Shown here: positions 22,823 to 33,078 of the stretch, piece by piece
Position numbering within the stretch: position 1 is the stretch's first letter
Layout: each line of letters opens with the position of its first letter
Assembly: GCA_963930655.1 (NCBI GenBank)
Contig: OZ005603.1
Coordinates: 25,310,201 to 25,374,200, forward strand
Length of the DNA: 64,000 nt
Reading direction: 5' to 3'
From: Myrica gale
Taxonomy: Eukaryota; Streptophyta; Magnoliopsida; Fagales; Myricaceae
The notes under the pieces: generated by a model
Told to the model about the DNA's origin: nothing
What the model saw: only the letters and a program-made list of their open reading frames with translations
Databases searched by the model: none
Program-made: the position numbers and the translations under genes

Positions 22823-25077
22823 ATGGCCACCAAAACAGAGAAATCCAACCCCAATCTCTCCCCACAAGAAAACCCTAAGAAAACCCTAGACCTTGCTGTC
22901 TCGGCTACCGCCAAACCAGATCGGCACGATGACGAGCCCTGTGACACTTCCACTCATTCTCCAGTGCCCCCCGTTCATTCTGGTGCGGATGGGTCTCTGA
23001 AGGAGGGCGAGGATCCGAAGAACGCGGTAGCTAAGGAGGGCTCGCCTGCGGAGGATGAGGGTCAGGTTTCCAGTATTCAGAAGAAGATTCGCCGAGCCGA
23101 GCGGTTTGGTATATCTTTGCAACTCACCGAGGAAGAGAAACGTAATTCCCGAGCAGAGAGGTATACATCATCGTTTGCTTGTTTTTGCTTTCTATTTTAG
23201 ATATTTGTTTTTTTATGAATTGATGTCTAATTTGTATGGTTTCCGTTTGTGTTTGGCCTTTCAAAAAGTGAACCAAAACGTAAGTATAACTTGAAGTCAT
23301 TCCATTCTCTTACTTAAGCACGTATATGTATTTATTTCTGTAATTTGTTTGCAGTGTTTTAGTATAGTTTTGTCTTCTCGTGATGGTCACATACAAGTAT
23401 ATGAGATGCGCTTCTTCGAACAGAACAGAGTTTAGGGTCTTTGTCGAGCTACTTAGGAGTTAGTCGGTGTCGGTGATTTATCAAGTTACATATGTTTGTT
23501 ACATAGTAATACTAATACTTTAATTTTCAACTTGCTGTAGATGGTGGAGGTTCTTGTAGTGCGAATTTATGTTCTTGGATTTCTTAGTTACATTCTTTCA
23601 TTATGCCATTTGCAAAGTGATTTTCTAATTAGAATATATGCGCGCTCGTTTGTGTGTTTGTGAATTTCTTATGGTACATAGGAACTTGTAATGGTTTTGT
23701 AGATTTAGTCCTACTGCTCTTTCCGAAACTTTAAGTTTAGCTTGCTGTGTAAGTTAAAATTACCATGTAGTGGATTACATCCTACCCACTGCAAGGTTGT
23801 CAAGGATTTGCTAACAACCTCTTGCTTTATTAAGCTTGTGCTTGTTGTCAATTTTTTTGCCTCAGTGTAGTGATTGAGCTCAAAACTCGTAATTTTTTAG
23901 AGCTAGAATTATTTTATTGTAGTTTATCAGACGAAGTTCTTGTATAAGCAATAGGTTTAAAACAATTAGTAGTGATGTATATGAAACTTAAGTATGAACT
24001 TAACGCTCCTATTTGGTTATATGGAATCATAAATTTTGCTTTTATTTGGTACTGAAAGTCTTGTATTTGAGTAGAAAAATAACTTCTGGAAGTTGTTATG
24101 ACATCAATTATTGCTAAATGGTGTTTAGGCTGTGACATAGGGGAGTCCTTTTGCCTTTAATGGTTGCCAATAACATAAGACAACTGCCCGACAGGCATGT
24201 GGACTACTGGGGTGGGGGGGGGGGGGGCTGTGCATGGATATTTGTTGACTATTCCTCTTTTTCTTTTTTCCTGTTTTCTAGTGGAACTTGAGCGAGTTTT
24301 GATGGATCTTATTTAATCGGGAGTTGCTTGAATTTATCACAGGTTTGGAACTGTTGGCTCTGGCTCCACATTGCAAGGCTCAGAGGTAGTGAAGAAATCG
24401 GAGGATCTCAAGAGGAAGGCTAGAGCAGAGAGGTTAAATTTCATGCCTTTCCTTTCTAATTCATTGTTATACGCATGGAAGTAGAGGTTACTGAAATCTT
24501 TGTTAATTGGTTTTTCCCGTCGGTAAATATTTTTTCATAAGCTCCTTTTTTCCTCCCAGGTTTGGGCTTCGTGATTCGCCTGTGGCTGCTGATGAGGAGG
24601 CAAAGAAGAAAGTAAATACCGATGAGGAGGTAAAGAAAGCTAATACTGATGAGGAAGCAAAGAAGAAAGCTAGGCTTGCCAGGTTTGCACCCGCTTCTAA
24701 AACAGATGCCTTGGAAGATGAAAAAAGGAAAGCAAGGATGATTAGGTATGTATCAACTGTGAACTTTTGGCCCACTATCCAGTTATAGATATTTACATTC
24801 TTCCAGCAGTATAATGCACGAGTTGATGTTTTGCCTATTTGTTTGAGAATCTTATTTGACAGTTCTAATGTTTCCTTCTCAGGTTTTCAAGCCCTCCATC
24901 AAATACTTTATCCGAAGTGAATGGCAAAGGAAATATGGAACCTGTAAGGGTCTTTGCCACGTGTTTTTGGTAGTTCCTTTGGATAAAAGAGCATAAAAAA
25001 TTATGCTGAGTATCAATCTTTCTTTTGTTGTGGATCAGAAGGCAGCTATCACAGGCGAGGCTGGAGGAGGGGTTTAA
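22823..25077 (+). CDS. MOS11: MOS11-like mRNA export factor (five exons, 237 aa)
   Basis: Exons 22823-23160, 24343-24432, 24560-24745, 24883-24943 and 25039-25077 all have GT-AG borders and join in frame to TAA. Residues 1-80 are acidic and low complexity. Then come IQKKIRRAERFG (85-96), LTEEEKRNSRAERF, LKRKARAERFG, a KKxNTDEE-rich segment and KKARLARF, then RKARMIRF. This series of basic RxxRF repeats is the hallmark of Arabidopsis MOS11 and of human SARNP/CIP29. These are nuclear RNA-binding partners of the TREX complex; MOS11 supports bulk mRNA export and NLR-dependent immunity. Introns 1, 2 and 3 each split the Arg codon (AG|G) just before the Phe of a repeat, so exons match repeat units. 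The length is close to Arabidopsis MOS11. The start is the ATG in GCAATGGCCACC, lost in copy A. Confidence 0.9.
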
Positions 25078-28000
25078 TTTGAAACATCCTTCTCAATAGT
25101 AAGATATTTTTGTGATGTAACTTGCTATCCAAATACTTATATAGGTATTTTGTGCTTTGTGTCACTAGAATGTGCATGTAGGTTGAATACACTCCCTATA
25201 ATTGTCAATTGAATCATTCCCCCCCCCCCCAACCCACCCTTCCCCTCTCCAAAAAAAATACAAAATAAAAAAGCTCTAGGTCTATACATTTTTGTAGTCA
25301 CACTTGTCAAAAAAAATACATTTTGTAGTCATAAACAGATGACAATAGATTTGACTCTTGGTTGTGTGATGGAGGCAAATTTTTCTGTTCCTTGTGAGTA
25401 ATAATTTCCAGTCCCCAGTTGTGTGTAATGGACAAAAATTTATGGTAATTTCATTAACCAAGTACCGAAAATGCACAACATTAGAAGTTAAAAGTGGACA
25501 TTATCGTGAAGTAAAGGGCAATTGATATGAGAGTAAAGGGTGAAACACCTTTTTTTTGCATTTCAAATCTCTCCAGTTGATAACTCAGTTTTATTTATGC
25601 ATCTTCTCAATTAGCTTATCTAACGCTCCCTTTTTCCTCTATTTGTTTCTTTTTTTTTTTCTTTGCAGGTTTAGTATTTTTGCTTTGTATGATTACTCTT
25701 AAGACTTCTACATCATTCCTCCTTTTTCATCATGTGGATTCTGGGTAGCACTCCCCGCTCATAGATAGATACTTTCCTAGCACTGAACAAGATTTTGGCA
25801 GCACGAAGTTCTCTCATCCTGGATGTGGTTTAGCAACAGTTGACCTGGTGAGATCTAGAGTAATTTATGACTACCTTCTCAGTGTTAATTATCTCAAAGA
25901 CTACTAAGAACATCAGAAATTCGAAATTACTTGCTGCGTGGTATCTGGCATTTTAGACTCTTAATTTTCTGACTTTACTCTCGATGTTACTCACTGTCTT
26001 CGAGATGTGGGGTAGCATCTGATATCTGCTTATAGTTGGGTACTCATGATCATGTGGCATGGCAGTACTAAGTTGACTTTATCCTCATCTGATCCAAGAT
26101 TGGCAGTATGAAAATGTGTTGAATTGTTTCTATATTAGTGGCGAATGTTTTTTTTGGTAAAACTGGTTTATTCCGAAGATGTGCATCAGAACTACAAAAG
26201 AACAAGGAATTATTGAGATTGTTTTCTATTCTTGTGGACTTCGCAAAGATTTCAGATTACTTTCAGCTTCGCAGTTTTAGGTTAGGTGTCAAAGTTTGAT
26301 GGCAGGACCAACAGTGCACTCAATCAGAGGAATGAGATGCATAATGGCTTGTGCACTGATAAGATTAGGACTTCGAGAATGGCCTGAGCTATGGCATTCT
26401 TAGGCATGCTTAGTTTGACTCATCTTTTGAAATATTTGACTGTCTACTAGAAAGGATAGCGCTTTCAGCCATTCTGTATGTGTTCTTCTCAAAGTAGGGG
26501 TTTCAGTAGGGTTCCAAATAGTGTGATACAATGTATTTTTATACTGCTAATCGTGGATCAGATCTGAGGAATGCATACTTGTTGCATACCGTATATCCGT
26601 GCATGTTATCCTGCAAATATCTATTGGATCAGATAATATATAAAGAGCATATTGTACTTGGTACTGTTGTCCAACACTTTGATCATGAGAACCATCTGGA
26701 TAATGGATATTGAAAGGTAAATCTGTTAGATGATATGGAAGGCCATAATGGTAAAGTACTAACTAAGATGGATCAGAATTTCTGATGTCCTTGGTTTGTA
26801 ATTTGAGATAATTGTACTGTTGGAGGTTATTGTCAATTCTCTTTGGTCTCACGGGCAGAACTGTATCAACCTTCAAGGTAGGATTTCGGGGATGGAGAGT
26901 ACTCTGGTGACTAGGATTAGGTTTGTAATTTTGTAGATTTGTAATGTGAAGCTTTCAATCGTTGAACGTGGAAAATGCCCTGCTTCTGTGGATAATTCTT
27001 GTTGATTTCAAGCCGTATTAGATGGAATGGGAGGACTTGTTTTACTTTATCGGGTATACTTGCTTATTTATTCTTCAGGTATTGCCCTTTTTTGTTTGTT
27101 TCTTTGTCGATGTAATGACTATGTTCTACTCATGAGGAATGGTGTTTTTTTGTGAAGCTTAATTAGTATGAATATTTTTGTTTCATTTGAACTAGCTCAT
27201 GGAAATACGAATCCAGGAGCCAATTGAGAAGAGTTGAGACTACATTGTCACAGATGTATCCAACTGTTTACTTAAATCGAAGATATTGTCGTCCCGGGTG
27301 TTGGGAAATTATGATCGAGTAGATAAACGTAAGGGTATTAAATTTAGTATTTTTTTTCCTGTGTTTCAAAGACACCGTTACTGGAGCCAGACATGGTTTG
27401 TTAGAAAGAAAAAGAAACCAAAAAACTTAACGTCGGAAGTAGCCTTTATAAGTCATTACACGTGCATATTTCAACTGTTTGCTAAGGTTAGCTCGGAATC
27501 CGATTGAATGAACTGTATGGGCCTGTCGAATGTCCGTGGAAGAAAGGGGGAAAAAAGGTGGAGGCGTGACCAGTTTGATGCAAGTGTATATAAATTAGTT
27601 GAAGTTGAAAGTACCAGAAATTTCTAGAGGCATATTAAGAAAACAGCAGTAGCCCTTATAGCTGGAACAATTAGGTTGTTTTCTTTTGGTCTTTTTTGTG
27701 GTTGGGGTTTTCCATGGGCACGCTCTATGCAGACTCAACAATTCACGTAGGAAAGGAGAAATATAATGCTTATATTGTTAGGGCTCTTAGTTTGGCCGCA
27801 TGAATTGGAAGGTGGGAAATCGATGTTGGAAGAAGGCAAGAAACTCGCAAGAATATCTCTTAACAAGTTACAACCTCGCAAGATGATCTGTTTCCTGCCC
27901 CTTCTTTACTCTGATGACTCAGCCACCTGTCATTTATGTTATTCCTCTCGTCGAAATAGACATCCACGCTTCATGCTGACTTTATGCTTTTCTTTTTATC

Positions 28001-28390
28001 TTTCTTTTCGTAAAGAAATGAGAAATAAAGATTTACTCCTAAATGTCGGGGCAAACATCATTTTTGAGGGTTTTGCACTTTTTCTTCCAAATGTACAGTG
28101 CAATTTAGCGAGATACATACAATAAGTAGATTCTACTGTAGGGTTCATGTGTTGTCTAAAATTTTACACGGACAACATTAAATGGTATAAGCCCACATGT
28201 TTTGTTTATTTTTTTTAAATCGCACTGTATAATTCAGACAGAAAATTATAGGAGATCTTCGTCCGTGTACTCAACGTCTTCAACCAGAACTTCTTAAGAG
28301 TCCTCGCATGTCCCTAACCAGAATTACCTTGGTTGAATTAGAGATCATGAGTTGGACCGTTATTAAGAATTAATGACTCATTTACTCCGC
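25078..28390. other. Long stretch without a recognised gene
   Basis: MOS11 3' untranslated DNA followed by moderately AT-rich sequence. A splice-acceptor-like TTTTCTTTGCAG|GTTTAG at about 25660 could belong to a longer MOS11 3' untranslated region. Small open frames (for example 27766-28125) show no domain, intron structure or coding bias that I can recognise. Confidence 0.35.
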
Positions 28391-29124
28391 TAATGTCCTT
28401 TTTAGTCCCTAGGTTTTGGGGCGGTGTTCTTTTTAATCCCTAGGTTTTATTTTTGTTCAAAACAGTCCCTAGGTTATTTACGTTTGTCTTTTTAGTCCTT
28501 CCGTCTAATTCCGTCACTCCCGAGCCCAGTCAGCTAACGGCGGGACACGTCACACCCAATAGAATATTGCCACGTGTACTAATTTTTTTTTTTTAAAAAA
28601 ATTTCCACATGGTTAAAAAAAAAAAAACGGAGAAGTGGGGGCTTTAGAGGAGGAAGTGGAAGACGGACAACATGAGAATAGACATGGGTCCGCCGTCGTA
28701 TTGGGTGTGGACGGTGGAACCACCTCGACGGTTTGCGTTTGCATGCCATTGCTTCCCTTTTCCGACCGCGACCTCCCTGACACTCTCCCCGTTCTCGCAC
28801 GTGCCGTCGCTGGCTGCTCCAACCACAACAGCGTCGGAGGTAATTTGATACGAACCCCCCAGTGCTGACTCTGATGGTTAGTTTTACAATGAGTTTTTTT
28901 TTTTTTAACCATGTGGAAATTTTTTTTTTTTAAAAAAAAAAATTAGTACACGTGACAATATTCTATTGGGTGTGACGTGTCCCGCCGTTAGCTGACTGGG
29001 CTCGGGAGTGACGGAAGGACTAAACAGACAAACGTAAATAACCTAGGGACTGTTTTGAACAAAAATAAAACCTAGGGATTAAAACGAACACCGCCCCAAA
29101 ACCTAGAGACTAAAAAGGACATTA
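28391..29124 (+). mobile_element. Long-inverted-repeat element carrying a captured gene fragment (Pack-MULE-like)
   Basis: About 200 bp at the left (from TAATGTCCTTTTTAGTCCCT) return inverted at the right (to AGGGACT...AAAAAGGACATTA). Shared inner landmarks include CTAGGTTTTGGGGCGGTGTTC-type sequence, GTGACGGAA/TTCCGTCAC, CGGCGGGACACGTCAC and a poly-T/poly-A run. The core between the arms (about 28635-28880) is a fragment of a host gene. Long arms plus a captured exon are typical of Pack-MULEs. A clean 9-bp target duplication was not found, so the superfamily is inferred. Confidence 0.7.
28635..28839 (+). pseudogene. Captured first exon of N-acetylglucosamine kinase (NAGK)
   Basis: The frame reads VVLGVDGGTTSTVCVCMPLL, then LPVLARAVAGCSNHNSVGG. 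This is the phosphate-1 (ATP-binding) start of plant N-acetyl-D-glucosamine kinase of the BadF/BadG ATPase family. It ends at GTCGGAG|GTAATTTG, an intact splice donor with the first intron bases, so genomic DNA rather than mRNA was captured. The rest of the kinase is absent. The frame is open but has no clear ATG in the kinase frame. Confidence 0.8.
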
Positions 29125-29214
29125 ACCCATTTGGTAAGGGATAATTTTGTTGTTTTAGCGTGAACATTGTCCTACTATCAGCTTCCGTCCGTCCAAAAAC
29201 CTCACGAATTGTTT

Positions 29215-29525
29215 TGTCACGCCCAGATAAGAAAATAACTCAAAACAGCATTTCTAGACTTAGTGTATAATATTTCTTAAAAGCAAGAATAGGGCTCAAC
29301 AGTAACTCATAAACCCATAGGTTACAAATAGATTCCATTTAAATATGAATAAAACAATACTTTTTCTTTTCTTTTTTTTACACAGCAAAATAATAAGAAT
29401 ATATATATGTACACGGCTAAAGTGCATCTCATTTCGCATTAATCTGCATTTAACAATGTCCAATCCAAGTTTGTGTATGCATGTGCCGTAGTTCTCGTAT
29501 TGTTTCAGCGAGTGACGAAACTGAT
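29215..29525 (-). repeat. Duplicate of the PP2C downstream flank (copy 1)
   Basis: Colinear and same orientation as 32683-32940. Shared words are ACAGCAT, GGTTACAAATA, CATTTAAATATGAAT, ATTAATCTGCATTT and GTATGCATGTGCC. The second copy adjoins the 3' end of the PP2C gene, so this is a stray copy of that flank. Confidence 0.75.
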
Positions 29526-30163
29526 TTCTTAATAGAAGTTTTTTTCTTGTGAAGATGTCCGGCTAGAACTGTTGTCGTGCTAAGGTAAAAGGTGAATTAA
29601 TAGTTTTTTTGTATTATTTTAATCATTGATGAGATCATTAAGTGATTTTTCTTTAATAGAATGATTTCATATTCTTATATTAATCTCTCATCTATATATT
29701 CTTAATGATTCACGGAATTAGAACTTTTATTGTCATACTATTTGTTATTCATAAATTTTATTATATGAGTATTTTTTACAAGGCTTATTGTCAGATTTTG
29801 CGATCGGAGAAAACCATCATTTTGATCCAGATGAGTATAATCGATCAAAAGCATCACAAGTTAAATGAATCCTGAAAGTCTTAGTTAATTTTTTTTTCAT
29901 ATATTATTTTCTGTTTATGAAAGTGTAATCATAAAACTAGAGATCAAATTAACAAAACAAATCTCTCTTTCTTTGGTTTAATATTTTTTATTCATTTTTC
30001 TTCATGGCATAATTTAATACCCGTTGATTTAATGAACAGTATTACAAACACTGTGTACTTGCAAGTATAACTACCCAAGATAATTACACATTTGGTGTAA
30101 CAATGAATTGGGTGAGATTTACATTAACAGAGTCAATCCTATTTTACATTACCATCTCATCAT
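29526..30163. other. Intergenic, 3' of the PPR gene
   Basis: AT-rich; nothing recognised beyond probable PPR 3' untranslated DNA near 30000-30163. Confidence 0.4.
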
Positions 30164-32131
30164 CTAACCTGTCCCTTGATACATATCCTTCCTTCCCAAT
30201 CCTCCCACCATTTTATATATCTCCTCACCTCTTCCATTCGATTCATTCCTGGCCACGAAGCTTTGTAATCCTCCACTTGTTTGAATCAAGCTACTACCTG
30301 GGATCTTTTTCAACCCAATTTTGTTCATCCTTTCTCTGATCTGATCAGCTTCTTCCCATCTCTCAGCCTGAGAATACAAATTGGCCATAGTAATATAATT
30401 CCCAGTGTTTTCAGGTTCGATCTGGAACAAACGATCAAAGACGAATTTGCCCAATTCAACATCACCGGAAACAGAGGCCCCATCGAGCAATGTACCCCAA
30501 ACTTTAGCACTTGGTTCAATTGGCATTTTTAGGACAAATTCTACAGCTTCAGATAGTCTCCCAGCTCGGGTAAGTACACCTACCATGCAAGCATAATGCT
30601 TCGCTGAAGGCTGTATGCCATATTGCGTAGACATTGCATCAAAGATCTTCCAAGCTTCTTCTACCACTCCAGAACGAGCACAACCTGCCAATACAGCTGT
30701 AAATGTCACTGGGTCTGGCCTAATCCCATGACTTAGCATCTCGTTAAATTGACTAAGAGCAATATTAGCATCTCCATGGACTGCATAGGCTGAGATTATT
30801 GATGTCCAAATTATCAAACTCCTACCCTTTGATTGATTGAAAATCTGTTGTGCCCCATGAATAAACCCTGACTTCGCATAACTATCTATAATGCCGGTAG
30901 CAACATAAATATTTTGATCATATTTATTCCTAAGAGCGTATGCATGTATTTCTCTCCCTCCTTTGAGGTTTGAGAAGTATGAAACTGTAGGGAGAATGCT
31001 CGAAAGTGTTATTGTATTTGGTTTAACACCACATGCCTGCATTGCTCGAACTAGTTCCAAGACTCTTTCATGCCGATTGCTCTGAACCAAACCTGAAATA
31101 ACAGCATTCCATGTACTTAATCCTGGGTTTTTCATTTCCTGAAAAAGGTCCATTGCTTTGTCGACGAAACCATGAATCATGTAACCCGAAATTATTGTGC
31201 AATAGGTGACTTCATCCTTCACACTCGTCTCTTCAAATAATTCTCGAGCATAGTCCAAGCTACCACATTTTGCATATAAGCCAATAATGGCATTGCATAC
31301 GGATACATCGATCTTAATTTGACTATCATTTAACAACTGATGAACTTCCATCCCAAGAATAAGGTCCATCGACTGCCCACACGCCTGCAAGACACTGACA
31401 ACTGTCATCCCATCGGGCCGCAACCCAGCTGAACATAATATCTCTCTATACAATTTCTTACACTCCTCAAAAAATCCAGCCTGAGAATACCCTGCCATCA
31501 TTGAATTCCACGACACGATATCCCTTTCCGGCATCCCATCGAACATAGTTCTCGCCAACCCAATCTCATTACATCTCGAGTAGTATGTAATCAAAGCATT
31601 GCCGATAAAAAGTTCCGCGACTAACCCACGACGAAGAACAAAACAATGAATCTCATTGGCCAACCTTGAATGAGGAAACGCCGATGCAAATGCCTTTAAA
31701 GCGCAAGAAATCGTATAACAATCGGGCTTCACATCCATCAAATCAGAGAACACCAGGGACGAAAACAGTTTCAGCACTTCAAGGTGCAAGCCGTGAAGGG
31801 AGTAGCCAATGAGCAAAGCGTTCCAAGAGAATATATTTTTGTCAGGAATTCTATCGAACACGCAGCGGGCTTCACGTAGGTTGTTTGATTTGCAGTAGAA
31901 AGTGATGAGCTTTGATGCCAGGAAATTGCTGGGGGTGACGGAAAAGATGACAAGGCGGGCATGGAGCTGCTTGGCCTGGCGGACGAGGCCGTGGTTGGTG
32001 CAATGCCGAATAAGGCAACCATAAGCGCTGTAGTCGAAGCCCTGGGCTGCTACGTGGCTTTGTAGGGTCTGTTGGAAGTAGCCGTTCGAGTCGCTTAGTA
32101 TTTGAGTGTTCAATGCCTTGGTGATCCTCAT
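30164..32131 (-). CDS. Pentatricopeptide repeat protein, PLS class with E domain (At2g37310-like, 655 aa)
   Basis: One intronless frame from ATG at 32131 to the stop at 30164. The helix pairs of PLS-class PPR proteins are obvious: LHARLVIFSVTPSNFLASKL, ARCVFDRIPDKNIFSWNALL, RTMFDGMPERDIVSWNSMMA, ELFEETSVKDEVTYCTIISG, LSTWNAVISGLVQ and so on, at about 35-residue spacing. The end, from AKVWGTLLDGASVSGDVELG to GLKKIPGSSLIQTSGG, is an E domain; no DYW domain follows. Such proteins bind organellar RNA and direct C-to-U editing, with the deaminase supplied in trans. Order and wording of motifs fit Arabidopsis At2g37310, which is nearly the same length. The N-terminus is not strongly transit-peptide-like, so mitochondrial or plastid location is an inference. 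A second ATG, four bases upstream, opens a different frame. Confidence 0.9.
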   Translation of the reverse strand: MRITKALNTQILSDSNGYFQQTLQSHVAAQGFDYSAYGCLIRHCTNHGLVRQAKQLHARLVIFSVTPSNFLASKLITFYCKSNNLREARCVFDRIPDKNIFSWNALLIGYSLHGLHLEVLKLFSSLVFSDLMDVKPDCYTISCALKAFASAFPHSRLANEIHCFVLRRGLVAELFIGNALITYYSRCNEIGLARTMFDGMPERDIVSWNSMMAGYSQAGFFEECKKLYREILCSAGLRPDGMTVVSVLQACGQSMDLILGMEVHQLLNDSQIKIDVSVCNAIIGLYAKCGSLDYARELFEETSVKDEVTYCTIISGYMIHGFVDKAMDLFQEMKNPGLSTWNAVISGLVQSNRHERVLELVRAMQACGVKPNTITLSSILPTVSYFSNLKGGREIHAYALRNKYDQNIYVATGIIDSYAKSGFIHGAQQIFNQSKGRSLIIWTSIISAYAVHGDANIALSQFNEMLSHGIRPDPVTFTAVLAGCARSGVVEEAWKIFDAMSTQYGIQPSAKHYACMVGVLTRAGRLSEAVEFVLKMPIEPSAKVWGTLLDGASVSGDVELGKFVFDRLFQIEPENTGNYITMANLYSQAERWEEADQIRERMNKIGLKKIPGSSLIQTSGGLQSFVARNESNGRGEEIYKMVGGLGRKDMYQGTG

Positions 32132-32287
32132 TCATTAGTTTGAAGACGTTCTGTCGTTGGTCTTTCTAAACAATGTTGAAGTGTATTCTTGTCCAGAATG
32201 TACTGGCCATCGTGAACCGAGAAGTTGAAAGAAATTACGATGACAGAAGAACAATTGCAGAAGATTGAACGAACACAGAGCTCGTTA

Positions 32288-32540
32288 ATGGAGTTAAACC
32301 GAATCAGAGAAATGCAATCTCAATCTCTCCGCGCAAGAAAAAACTCAACAAAACCTTAGACCCTGCTATCTCGGTCACCGCCAGCCCAATAATACTTTCA
32401 CTCAATCTTCAGTGCCGCCGTTCTTTTTGCTGCGGATGAGTCTCTGAAGGACGGCGATGATTCGAAGAGCGCAGTAGGTTCGGTGGGCTCGCCTGCTGGG
32501 GATGATGGTCCGGTTTCTAATATTCAGAAGAAGATTCGCC
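32288..32540 (+). pseudogene. MOS11 exon-1 pseudogene (copy C)
   Basis: A third, more diverged copy of the MOS11 first exon, between the PPR and PP2C genes. It aligns through CAATCTCTCC, ACCTTAGACCCTGCTATCTC, GATGAGTCTCTGAAGGACGG, GGCTCGCCTGC and ATTCAGAAGAAGATTCGCC. ATG is kept at 32288, but the frame hits TAG within about 25 codons. Similarity stops at the same first RF-repeat region as in copy A. Confidence 0.8.
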
Positions 32541-32682
32541 CTATAATTAGATCATATATAATGCATGGGTTTAATTTGGTGTTATTCACCGAGTGAATCG
32601 GATTGATCAGTTGGACGGCTTGTGCCTTGTATAATGCCCTTGAAAGACGGGGGAGGAAACAAAAAGCTCTTGAGAGAATGAC

Positions 32683-32940
32683 ATCAAACCCAAGATAGGA
32701 AATAAATCATAAAACAGCATCTCCACAATAACACACAAAACCCATTGGTTACAAATAAATTCTATTTAAATATGAATGAAAAATTGCATTATTTTACAGA
32801 GAGTAAATTAAGAAGAAAACATATATCTACATACATGGCTAAGGTGCATGTCATTTCTCATTAATCTGCATTTGACATGTCCAGATCAAGTTTTTGTATG
32901 CATGTGCCAATACTTCTCTTATTCTTCCGGCAAACAGTGA
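32683..32940 (-). repeat. PP2C downstream flank (copy 2, matching 29215-29525)
   Basis: Lies about 140-400 bases beyond the PP2C stop codon on the gene's downstream side and may be part of its 3' untranslated region. Related copy at 29215. Confidence 0.65.
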
Positions 32941-33078
32941 CCAATTCTCCCATTTCACAAGGAACCTCGCGGACAGTCGCGGTTTACCCTCGTGGGAAGG
33001 CGAGGAAGTCTTCTGGGTTGTGCCTAAACAACACTAAAGATGACATTGAAAGATTTTTCTAGTGAGAGGCCCACTGCA

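Noticed and set aside
27766..28125. 119-codon frame
   Set aside because: No recognisable domain, composition like surrounding intergenic DNA, no supporting splice or promoter signals.
28391..28400. 9-bp target duplication of the NAGK-carrying element
   Set aside because: ttactccgc on the left and acccatttg on the right do not match, so no duplication is claimed.
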